From contig CADANR010000011.1 of NCBI GenBank assembly GCA_902789265.1, positions 1-36,772 on the forward strand: a stretch of 36,772 nucleotides of DNA, written 5' to 3'. Shown one piece after another: positions 23,818-31,347 of the stretch; position 1 is the first letter of the stretch; each line of letters begins with the position of its first letter. The position numbers were made by a program, and so were the translations under genes. Under the pieces are notes generated by a model that saw nothing but the letters and a program-made list of their open reading frames with translations, was not told the origin of the DNA and did no database searches. The stretch comes from an uncultured Lachnospiraceae bacterium. Its GTDB lineage: Bacteria > Bacillota > Clostridia > Lachnospirales > Lachnospiraceae.

Positions 23818-25173
23818 ATGATTAAATTATATTTGGACGAAAAAAATATCAAAGATGTGTTGAATGAGTTAATCAAAAGAAGTCCGAATCACTATGAAGA
23901 ATACGAAAGCGTTGTTTACGGCATTGTCAATGACGTAAAGGCCGGCGGCGACGATGCGGTTTTCGAATATACCTTAAAATTCGATAAATATTCATTAACC
24001 AAAAGAAATATCCGCGTTACCGAAAAGGAAATCGAGGAAGCTTATAATTCCATCTCTCCGGAATATATCGCTGTAATGGAAGAGGCATTTGAAAATATCA
24101 AGAGCTTCCACGAAATGCAGGTACGAAATTCCTTTATCCATACCTATGAAAACGGAAGCGTTTTAGGTCAGCGCATTACCCCGATTGAAAAGGTGGGTGT
24201 TTATGTTCCCGGCGGAAAGGCAGCTTATCCCTCCTCCACCTTAATGAACATTGTTCCTGCAATTGTTGCCGGGTGTGAGCGTATCATCATGTGTACGCCT
24301 CCGAATGCAAAAGGAAAGGTAAATGCAGGTACCCTTGCTGCTGCAAAGATTGCAGGCGTGAAGGAGATTTATAAAGTCGGCGGAGCACAGGCGATTGCCG
24401 CAATGGCGTTCGGTACCGAATCCATTCCGAAAGTGGATAAAATCGTTGGTCCCGGAAATATATTTGTTGCATTGGCTAAGAAAAACGTATACGGAAACGT
24501 ATCCATCGATTCCATCGCAGGTCCTTCTGAAATCCTGGTACTTGCCGACGAAACGGCTACACCGAAGTTTGTTGCATGTGACCTGATGAGTCAGGCAGAG
24601 CATGACGAAATGGCTTCGGCGATTTTGGTAACCACATCGGAAAGCCTTGCAGATGCCGTAATCGAAGAAGTGGAAAAGAGAGTGAAGGTTGCAAAAAGGA
24701 AGGAAATCCTTGAAAAATCCTTATCCAAATACGGCTTTGTACTGGTTGCAAAGGATATGGAGCAGGCAATCGAAACCGTAAATAATATTGCATCCGAGCA
24801 CTTGGAAATCGTAACAAAGAACCCTTATGAGACCATGACCAAGGTAAAGAATGCCGGAGCGATTTTCCTCGGGGAATATTCGTCCGAACCTTTGGGTGAC
24901 TATTTTGCAGGCCCGAATCATGTACTTCCGACAAACGGAACGGCAAAATTCTTCTCGCCCTTATCCGTGGATGATTTCATTAAGAAATCCAGCATCATCA
25001 ACTATTCCTATGATGCGCTTAAAAAAGTAGCCGATAAAATTGAGCGGAAGAAGAAGGGCTCGAGGCACACGCAAATTCCATTCGTGTCAGATTTGAAGAT
25101 GAGGAGTAAATATGGCAAAGAAATCGAAAACTGCTGCCAGAAAAATAAACAGTCAGGCATCTGCTGCAAATAA
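23818..25173 (+). CDS. hisD: Histidinol dehydrogenase, frameshifted at the C-terminus
   Basis: This zinc enzyme oxidises histidinol to histidine in two NAD steps. The body is intact: [48 protein letters not shown], zinc ligands Q259 and H262 in SQAEHDE, catalytic E327/H328 in ASEHLE, and D361 in [13 protein letters not shown]. After E409 (25042-25044) the frame as written gives an unrelated Lys/Cys-rich tail to 25173 that overlaps hisB by 62 bases. The -1 frame gives [17 protein letters not shown] and a stop at 25107-25109, two bases before hisB; this is the normal HisD end and holds the fourth zinc His (H419 in E. coli). The gene is thus broken or carries a sequence error. Confidence 0.9.
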   Translation: MIKLYLDEKNIKDVLNELIKRSPNHYEEYESVVYGIVNDVKAGGDDAVFEYTLKFDKYSLTKRNIRVTEKEIEEAYNSISPEYIAVMEEAFENIKSFHEMQVRNSFIHTYENGSVLGQRITPIEKVGVYVPGGKAAYPSSTLMNIVPAIVAGCERIIMCTPPNAKGKVNAGTLAAAKIAGVKEIYKVGGAQAIAAMAFGTESIPKVDKIVGPGNIFVALAKKNVYGNVSIDSIAGPSEILVLADETATPKFVACDLMSQAEHDEMASAILVTTSESLADAVIEEVEKRVKVAKRKEILEKSLSKYGFVLVAKDMEQAIETVNNIASEHLEIVTKNPYETMTKVKNAGAIFLGEYSSEPLGDYFAGPNHVLPTNGTAKFFSPLSVDDFIKKSSIINYSYDALKKVADKIERKKKGSRHTQIPFVSDLKMRSKYGKEIENCCQKNKQSGICCK

Positions 25174-25969
25174 TGAAAAGAAAGAAAGTATTGCCGTAAA
25201 TAACGTTCAGAATGAAAACGCAGTCAAAGAAAGCGAAGTTAAAGAAAACGAAGTAAAAGCTGAAGTAAAGGACGTTAAAGCAGACGAGCCAACGGACTTT
25301 GAAGCGAAAACCGACGGCGGCAATAAGACTACGGAACAATATACGGAGACAGTCATGGAAAAGAAAGCAGAAAATAAAAAAGAAGCATCCAGAGAATGTG
25401 TGATTAAAAGAGAAACCAGGGAAACTAATATCACATTGGGACTCCGTCTGGACGGAGACGGAAATGCGGATATCAATACCGGTATCGGATTCTTCGATCA
25501 CATGCTCGAAGGGTTTGCACGTCACGGCAATTTTGATTTAAAAATCATCGAAAAAGGTGACTTAAACGTGGATTGTCACCACACCGTGGAAGATCTCGGC
25601 ATTGTTCTCGGGCAGGCTATTGCCAAATTAACCGAAGATAAGACCGGATTAAACCGTTATGCAAGCTTTATTCAACCCATGGATGATGCACTTGTACTGG
25701 TAAGCGTTGACCTTTGCTCCAGAGCTTACTTAAATTTCAACTATGAATTTACGAAAGAACGCGTCGGATACTTTGAGACCGAGACCCTGAAGGAATTTTT
25801 CCGCGCGGTAGCCGATCAGGCAGGTATGAATATTCACATCAAAGTATTGGACGGAGAAAATACGCATCACATTATCGAAGCAACCTTTAAGGGCTTTGCA
25901 AATGCGTTAAATATCGCCACAAGCAAAGATGGCCGCAAGGGTGTGCTTTCCACAAAGGGGACGCTGTAA
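25112..25969 (+). CDS. hisB: Imidazoleglycerol-phosphate dehydratase with long charged N-terminal extension
   Basis: This manganese enzyme dehydrates imidazoleglycerol phosphate. The core (about 95-285) has RETRETNITLGLRLDG, GIGFFDHML, CHHTVEDLGI (H156/H157) and ENTHHIIEATFKGFA, all metal-binding motifs intact. The first 90 or so residues are low-complexity Lys/Glu/Val/Asn and look disordered; ordinary HisB is about 195-200 aa. Two starts are possible: ATG 25112 with GAGGAG (25101-25106), or ATG 25355 with GGAG (25345-25348), which would give 204 aa. I list the longer one because its ribosome site is stronger and it abuts the family-like hisD stop. Confidence 0.9.
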   Translation: MAKKSKTAARKINSQASAANNEKKESIAVNNVQNENAVKESEVKENEVKAEVKDVKADEPTDFEAKTDGGNKTTEQYTETVMEKKAENKKEASRECVIKRETRETNITLGLRLDGDGNADINTGIGFFDHMLEGFARHGNFDLKIIEKGDLNVDCHHTVEDLGIVLGQAIAKLTEDKTGLNRYASFIQPMDDALVLVSVDLCSRAYLNFNYEFTKERVGYFETETLKEFFRAVADQAGMNIHIKVLDGENTHHIIEATFKGFANALNIATSKDGRKGVLSTKGTL

Positions 25970-25998
25970 AATTAATTTTTAAAAGAAAGGAACCTGCT

Positions 25999-27282
25999 AT
26001 GAAAAAAAATATAACGGTTCAGTTATTCATAAACAACGGAGAAATCTTCTTTGATGAAGCAAATGCAAAGCCCGTCGGCGAGCTTTTTGCAGAAACGGTT
26101 CGTTATTACGGAGATATCAATGCCGATGCGCTTTTGGTACAAATCAAAGCAGAAGGTGATGAAGGTAAAGAAAAATCCATCCATGCATTAAAGGAAATTG
26201 CAAAAGTGTCCGAAATACCGGTCTATGCAACATTCCCGATTGAGCGTGAAGAGGATGTCAAAAAGCTTTTATATGCGGATGCAAAGAAGGTTATATTGAA
26301 CCTTTCCAAGCAAAGCAACTGGGATATGTTAGAGGACGTTTCCAAAAGATTCGGCAAGGAAAAGATTGCGGTTACCTTCGATGACTATACTAATCTCGGT
26401 GTATATCGAAAAATGGCGGAAACCTATGCATCCCATGTATTCGTATTCGGCGGCATTAAGGAATCCGAAATCAGCACGCAGATCTCCCTGCCTGTATTTT
26501 TAGGACTGGCGAATGTAACTTTGGAAAAGATTCTGGATACGCTTTCTTTAGAGTACATAGAGGGTGTGTTCGGCGATGTCATCAACGCCAATGCCAAGGA
26601 AATCAATGCGATTAAAAATCTCTGTTCGGAGCGTGGCATTGAAGTAAGAAGCTTTGCGCCGCAGATTCCCTGGAGTAAGCTTCGCAAAAATTCCGACGGC
26701 TTAATTCCGGTAATTGCGCAGGATTACAAAACCGGCCAGGTTTTAATGCTTGCATATATGAACGAAGAAGCATATTTAACCACAATGAAAACCGGTAAAA
26801 TGAATTATTACTCCAGATCCCGCAAGGCACAGTGGGAGAAGGGCGAGGAAAGCGGTCATTTCCAGTATGTTAAGACGCTTTATGCAGACTGTGATTTCGA
26901 TACTTTGCTTGCAAAGGTATCCCAGATCGGTGTAGCATGCCATACCGGCAATCCGACCTGTTTCTTTAATGAAATTGCATCCAAGGAATATGCCGAAAAG
27001 AATCCGCTTAAGGTATTTGAACAGGTTTATGACGTTATTGTTGACAGAAAGAAGAATCCCAAAGAAGGTTCCTACACCAATTATCTGTTTGACAAGGGAA
27101 TTGATAAGATTTTAAAGAAAGTCGGAGAGGAAGCTTCCGAAATTATTATCGCTTCCAAGAATCCGGATCCGGGCGAAATCAAGTATGAGATTTCTGATTT
27201 CCTTTATCACTGCATGGTTCTGATGGTGGAAAAAGGGATTTCCTGGGAAGAAATCTGCTCGGAACTTGCAGCAAGAGAATAA
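25999..27282 (+). CDS. hisIE: Phosphoribosyl-AMP cyclohydrolase / phosphoribosyl-ATP pyrophosphatase with HisA/HisF-like N-terminal domain
   Basis: This bifunctional enzyme does steps 2 and 3 of histidine synthesis. HisI (about 228-325) has YADCDFDTLL and ACHTGNPTCFF (zinc Cys residues). HisE (about 338-427) has GEEASEIIIASKN and EISDFLYH. Ordinary HisIE is about 200 aa; here some 215 residues come first. That part reads like a worn HisA/HisF barrel: ADALLVQIKAEGDEGK, IPVYATFPIEREEDVKKLLYADAKKVILN and RFGKEKIAVTFDD follow the order of HisF strands, but the first catalytic Asp is replaced (LFINNGEIFF). GAAAGGAA precedes the start. No hisA, hisF, hisH or hisC is in the window. Confidence 0.93.
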   Translation: MKKNITVQLFINNGEIFFDEANAKPVGELFAETVRYYGDINADALLVQIKAEGDEGKEKSIHALKEIAKVSEIPVYATFPIEREEDVKKLLYADAKKVILNLSKQSNWDMLEDVSKRFGKEKIAVTFDDYTNLGVYRKMAETYASHVFVFGGIKESEISTQISLPVFLGLANVTLEKILDTLSLEYIEGVFGDVINANAKEINAIKNLCSERGIEVRSFAPQIPWSKLRKNSDGLIPVIAQDYKTGQVLMLAYMNEEAYLTTMKTGKMNYYSRSRKAQWEKGEESGHFQYVKTLYADCDFDTLLAKVSQIGVACHTGNPTCFFNEIASKEYAEKNPLKVFEQVYDVIVDRKKNPKEGSYTNYLFDKGIDKILKKVGEEASEIIIASKNPDPGEIKYEISDFLYHCMVLMVEKGISWEEICSELAARE

Positions 27283-27338
27283 TTTCAATACAAAATGTAA
27301 TAAAAAATGTTTTAAATGCATTAGATTAGGAACATTAA

Positions 27339-29201
27339 ATGCGTAGTTTAGCTCTTAATGACGAGATTTTACTCAAGATAGATAAGCCGGCCAGATATAT
27401 AGGCGGTGAAAAGAACAGCGTAATGAAGGACAAAACCGACATCGCTGTTCGTTTTGTTATGTGTTTTCCTGATTTATATGAGATCGGAATGAGTCATTTG
27501 GGAATTCAGATTCTGTACGGCATGTTTAATTCCTACGAAGATACCTGGTGCGAACGGGTTTATTCTCCCGGAATGGATCTGGATGCAATTATGCGCGAAA
27601 AACACATTCCTTTGTTTGCACTGGAGAGTCAGGATCCCGTGAAGGATTTCGATTTTCTCGGGATTACGCTTCAGTATGAAATGTGCTATACCAATATTCT
27701 GCAGATTCTGGATTTATCAGGAATTCCGTTTTCGGCTTCCGAACGGACTTGGGAGGATCCGATAGTCATCGGTGGCGGTCCCTGTTCCTATAATCCCGAG
27801 CCGATTGCGGAATTCTTTGATTTATTCTATATCGGAGAAGGCGAGACCAGATACAGGGAATTACTTGATTTATACAAAAAAGACCGCTCAAACGGTGTAT
27901 CCCGTGAAGGATTCTTACATCATGCAAGCCTTATCCCCGGAATCTATGTTCCGAGCCTTTATAACGTTTCTTATAATGAAGACGGTACCATAGCTTCCTT
28001 TGATCCCGTCTATGAAGATGTTCCCCGTACGGTAAAAAAACAGATTGTAGAAGACTTGTCCGACTCCTTTTATCCGACCAAACCGGTTCTTCCTTTTATT
28101 AAGGCAACCCAGGACAGACTCGTTTTGGAAATCATGCGCGGTTGCATCCGCGGATGCAGATTCTGCCAGGCAGGGCAGTTATACCGGCCGATTCGCGAAA
28201 GAAGTCTGGAGACCTTAAAACAGTATGCGAAAGAACTCATTGCAAATACCGGACATGAGGAAATCTGTTTAAGTTCTTTGAGTTCCAGCGATTATACCGA
28301 ATTGGAAGAACTGCTTTTATTCTTAATCGACGAGTGCGAAGCCAAAAAAATCAACATATCCCTTCCTTCCTTGCGTATCGATCAGTTTTCGCTGGATGTC
28401 ATGAACAAAGTGCAGGATGTCAAAAAATCTTCCTTAACCTTTGCACCGGAAGCGGGTTCGCAGAGACTTCGTAATGTTATTAACAAGGGACTTACCGAGG
28501 AAGATATTTTGGCAGGTGCGAAACTTGCTTTTGAAGGCGGCTGGAACAAGGTGAAATTATACTTTATGCTTGGACTTCCGACTGAAACGGAAGAAGATAT
28601 CAGAGGAATCGGGTTATTATGCAACGAAATCTGCAAAACCTATTTTGATACCGTACCCAAGGAGAAACGAAACGGGCAGAAGATTCAGGTTACCGCAAGT
28701 ACCTCTTTCTTTATTCCGAAGCCGTTTACGGCATTCCAATGGGCTTCCATGTATACCGAAAGCGATTTCCGTGAAAAAGCCTATCAGACCAGACTCGGGA
28801 TTATGGACACATTAAACCAGCGTAGCATTAAATATAACTGGCATGATACAGATGTATCCGTTTTAGAGGGCGTATTCGCAAGAGGAGACCGTAAAATCTC
28901 TGCCGTGATTAAGCTTGCATACGAAAGCGGCTGTATTTTTGATGCATGGAACGAGACATTCCACTATGATTTATGGCTGAAAGCATTTGAGGAATGCAAC
29001 TCATCCATTGAATTCTATACCACAAGAAAACGCGAAGATGATGAGATTTTTCCCTGGGACTTTATCGATATCGGAGTAAGCAAAGCTTTTCTTCTTCGCG
29101 AATGGCACAATGCCCTGAATGAAAAGGTAAGTCCGAACTGCAGAATGCAGTGCCAGGGGTGCGGTGCGGCATCGTACGGTGTCGGACTGTATTGTCCGTA
29201 A
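27339..29201 (+). CDS. TIGR03960 family B12-binding-domain radical SAM protein
   Basis: A 620-residue radical SAM enzyme with a B12-binding-like N-terminal domain (about 20-190: MCFPDLYEIGMSHLGIQILYG, VIGGGPCSYNPEPI) and a radical SAM domain whose [4Fe-4S] motif is C269-x3-C273-x2-C276 (MRGCIRGCRFCQAG). SSSDYTELEELL and SLRIDQFSLDVM follow, and a C-terminal Cys cluster (CRMQCQGCGAASYGVGLYC). This family is next to TIGR03936 genes, as here, and its reaction is unknown; RNA modification is often suggested. The ribosome site is weak (AGGAA). The start fits the family opening (LNDEILLKIDKPARYIGGE). Confidence 0.94.
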   Translation: MRSLALNDEILLKIDKPARYIGGEKNSVMKDKTDIAVRFVMCFPDLYEIGMSHLGIQILYGMFNSYEDTWCERVYSPGMDLDAIMREKHIPLFALESQDPVKDFDFLGITLQYEMCYTNILQILDLSGIPFSASERTWEDPIVIGGGPCSYNPEPIAEFFDLFYIGEGETRYRELLDLYKKDRSNGVSREGFLHHASLIPGIYVPSLYNVSYNEDGTIASFDPVYEDVPRTVKKQIVEDLSDSFYPTKPVLPFIKATQDRLVLEIMRGCIRGCRFCQAGQLYRPIRERSLETLKQYAKELIANTGHEEICLSSLSSSDYTELEELLLFLIDECEAKKINISLPSLRIDQFSLDVMNKVQDVKKSSLTFAPEAGSQRLRNVINKGLTEEDILAGAKLAFEGGWNKVKLYFMLGLPTETEEDIRGIGLLCNEICKTYFDTVPKEKRNGQKIQVTASTSFFIPKPFTAFQWASMYTESDFREKAYQTRLGIMDTLNQRSIKYNWHDTDVSVLEGVFARGDRKISAVIKLAYESGCIFDAWNETFHYDLWLKAFEECNSSIEFYTTRKREDDEIFPWDFIDIGVSKAFLLREWHNALNEKVSPNCRMQCQGCGAASYGVGLYCP

Positions 29202-29220
29202 TGCAATATTGTAAATACAG

Positions 29221-29305
29221 AGAGTGACTTGCAGGACTCCGAGGAGGCGAACACCTGTGCCGGCCTGAGTCCTCCGCGAAGTTATTGAAGTCACGAAGCG
29301 TGCCA
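29221..29305 (+). repeat. Structured hairpin element B (homologous to 9702-9777)
   Basis: It begins GAGTGACTTGCAGG and ends TTGAAGTCACGAAGCGTGCC. Outer arms GTGACTT/AAGTCAC (29224-29230 with 29288-29294), inner arms AGGACTC/GAGTCCT (29233-29239 with 29267-29273). The ends match the element on the - strand near 9740, but the inner arms differ in sequence while staying paired. CAATAT occurs on both sides (29204-29209 and 29304-29309). It fills the 121-base gap before the TIGR03936 gene. Confidence 0.7.
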
Positions 29306-29322
29306 ATATAAGGATTATATAA

Positions 29323-30012
29323 ATGAAATTACGTGTAAGATTCAGCAAATTCGGTCCAATCAAGTTCATAGGACACCTTGATACGATGCGTTTCGTACAA
29401 AAGGCAATCAAGGCGGCAGGAATCCCGGTTAAGTATACGGAAGGATTCTCACCGCATCAGGTACTTTCGTTTGCATTTCCGTTAGGTGTCGGGATGGAGT
29501 CGGAGAGTGAGTATTTCGATATCGAGGTCGTTAGTATGGAAGGCTCAGAAGCCTTCAAAGAGTCCTTAAATCGTGAAATGTGCGAAGGTCTGGCGGTTCT
29601 TGATATTTACGAACTTCCCAAGAAAGCAAAAGGTGCCATGGCATCCGTATCTGCGGCTTCCTATCGGATTCGCTTTCATGAAGAAGGGCTGGCAGGGATT
29701 TTGGAAGAAGCGGTATGTAAATTCCAGGGAGCCAAAGAGGTAAAATCCTATAAAGAGACCAAAACCGGAATCAAGGAACGCAATTTAAAGGATGCCGTTT
29801 ATCAGATTGAGTCAGAAGACGGAGAATTATTCTTCATGTGTGATGCATCTTCCGGAGGTAATTTAAAACCTTCCGCACTCTTAGAAGGGTTATTTACCCC
29901 TTACGGAATCGTTCTGAATGCATGGGATTATGATTTAATCCGTACGGAAGTCTATAAAACAGAAGAAGAGAACTATGTCCCGTTATGCGAAGGGTTAAAA
30001 CGAGTACAATGA
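29323..30012 (+). CDS. TIGR03936 / DUF2344 family radical SAM-associated protein
   Basis: A 229-residue protein opening MKLRVRFSKFGPIKFIGHLDTMRFVQKAIKAAGIPV.YTEGFSPHQ, the signature of the family found beside TIGR03960 radical SAM genes (either separate or fused). AFPLGVGMESESEYFDIEV is also conserved. It is thought to work with that enzyme; the reaction is unknown. Its leader contains the structured element ending 18 bases before the start. The stop overlaps the RNase gene start by 4 bases. Confidence 0.93.
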   Translation: MKLRVRFSKFGPIKFIGHLDTMRFVQKAIKAAGIPVKYTEGFSPHQVLSFAFPLGVGMESESEYFDIEVVSMEGSEAFKESLNREMCEGLAVLDIYELPKKAKGAMASVSAASYRIRFHEEGLAGILEEAVCKFQGAKEVKSYKETKTGIKERNLKDAVYQIESEDGELFFMCDASSGGNLKPSALLEGLFTPYGIVLNAWDYDLIRTEVYKTEEENYVPLCEGLKRVQ

Positions 30013-31136
30013 TCAAACCGAAACCGAAAAACCAGGACGCTGTTGAACTTGCCGAAACAAAGAATCAGGACTGCGTCCTCCTTTTTACAACTTATGAGAA
30101 CCGAAAAATCGCAGCAATTCTGAACAACAATGTCCTGCAAAAGGTATTTGTCAAAGAAAAAGGATTGCCGCGGGGAACGATTTGCCTCGGAAAAGTAACC
30201 GAAATAAAGGCGGAAATCGGTTGCGCATTTTTGATGATTGCAGAAAAACAGAAATGCTTTATCCAATTGGCAGAATTAAAAGACGAATATAATCTGACAA
30301 AACCCGGACAAACGGTAAAATGCGGAGACTCTTTTGTTGTTAAACTGACAAAAGAGCCTGCAAAAAACAAACTTGCCTCAGCAAGTACATTCCTTTCGGA
30401 AGCGGAAGAACAATACCGGCAAGTCGGAGCAACCAGGACGGATTATTCCGTATTAAAACAGGGAAAATCTTATATAGAAGAAGCTTTTAACAGTTTTATT
30501 CTGTTGACTGACCGGGTTAATCAAGTCCAGGACGGTGATGCGGAAACTTTGACAGACAGGACGGAAAGAGATGATCGGGATAAGATTAACCTGAATCGTT
30601 TTCGTGTTATAACAGACGATTTGGAAATTTACGACAAACTAAAGCAGTCGGATTCCGTTTTTCAAAAAAACACATATAAATTTATTTCCCTGCAAAAATA
30701 TGAGGACAGTCTGGTCGGTTTGAATATTTTATTCGGGTTGAAGGAAAAAATCACAGAAAGTTTAAGCCGGCACGTTTGGCTTAAGTCCGGAGCCGATATT
30801 TATATCGATCGTACCGAAGCATGCACCGTAATTGATGTCAATTCCGGAAAAAGCTCAAAGAAAGAAGAATCAAAAGAGCGTTATCTTTCATTAAATAAAG
30901 AAGCAGCCACTGAAATTTGCCACCAGATTTCCTTAAGAAACCTTTCCGGAATTATTCTGATTGACTTTATTAATATGAAAAGCGAAGATGACAAGGCCGA
31001 ACTGATTGCTTTTATGAAGGAATTATGTAAAACAAATGACCCCAAAATGCACATTATCGGTATTACAAAGCTCGGAATTATGGAAACCACGAGGCAAAAA
31101 ACAGGCCCCTCCTTGCATGAGCAATTTGAATCGTGA
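30009..31136 (+). CDS. Ribonuclease E/G family protein (short)
   Basis: This is an endoribonuclease of the RNase E/G family acting on 5'-monophosphate RNA. A diverged S1 domain (about 52-115, RGTICLGKVTEIKAEIGCAFLMI) precedes the catalytic DNase I-like region with the metal site D276 and N278 in VIDVNSGKS and D319 in IILIDFINM; the second Asp of the usual IDFIDM is Asn. TKLGIMETTRQKTGPSL closes it. At 375 aa it ends before the CPxCxG zinc-link found in most homologues, so tetramer formation may differ. ATG 30009 overlaps the preceding stop (ATGA). Confidence 0.88.
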   Translation: MIKPKPKNQDAVELAETKNQDCVLLFTTYENRKIAAILNNNVLQKVFVKEKGLPRGTICLGKVTEIKAEIGCAFLMIAEKQKCFIQLAELKDEYNLTKPGQTVKCGDSFVVKLTKEPAKNKLASASTFLSEAEEQYRQVGATRTDYSVLKQGKSYIEEAFNSFILLTDRVNQVQDGDAETLTDRTERDDRDKINLNRFRVITDDLEIYDKLKQSDSVFQKNTYKFISLQKYEDSLVGLNILFGLKEKITESLSRHVWLKSGADIYIDRTEACTVIDVNSGKSSKKEESKERYLSLNKEAATEICHQISLRNLSGIILIDFINMKSEDDKAELIAFMKELCKTNDPKMHIIGITKLGIMETTRQKTGPSLHEQFES

Positions 31137-31174
31137 AATTTTTATGTATTTTTGTATAATTTAACAAAAATAAC

Positions 31175-31203
31175 TTGAAAAAGCATGGGTTTATTGTTAT
31201 ATT
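31175..31203 (+). promoter_or_regulatory. Promoter for the SHOCT-repeat gene
   Basis: TTGAAA (31175-31180), 17-base spacer, TATATT (31198-31203). The leader of about 140 bases holds a perfect 8-bp hairpin AAAATCTA/TAGATTTT (31241-31248 with 31261-31268). GGGAGG precedes the start. Confidence 0.7.
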
Positions 31204-31347
31204 ATATTCATGTCCGAAAGATATTATAATTAAAATGACCAAAATCTAAAGGCAATAAACTAGATTTTGTGTTGTTTTTCGCTTTAAAAAGCAAGGGTAT
31301 AGCATCTTCGGAGTGTATATTGGGAATGAAAGGGAGGTTTATTTATA

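Noticed and set aside
24557..24946. Long - strand open frame inside hisD
   Set aside because: Shadow of a real gene; Arg/Leu/Pro-rich nonsense with no start signal.
25042..25063. Programmed -1 frameshift in hisD
   Set aside because: No slippery heptamer or downstream pseudoknot is evident, and two residues of the normal spacing are missing, which points to a deletion.
25045..25173. Frame-A tail of HisD as a real C-terminal extension ([10 protein letters not shown])
   Set aside because: It overlaps hisB by 62 bases while the -1 frame holds an intact family C-terminus ending just before hisB.
31241..31280. Attenuator in the leader of the SHOCT-repeat gene
   Set aside because: The AAAATCTA/TAGATTTT hairpin is A+T-rich with a large loop and an interrupted T-run; too weak to call a terminator or riboswitch.
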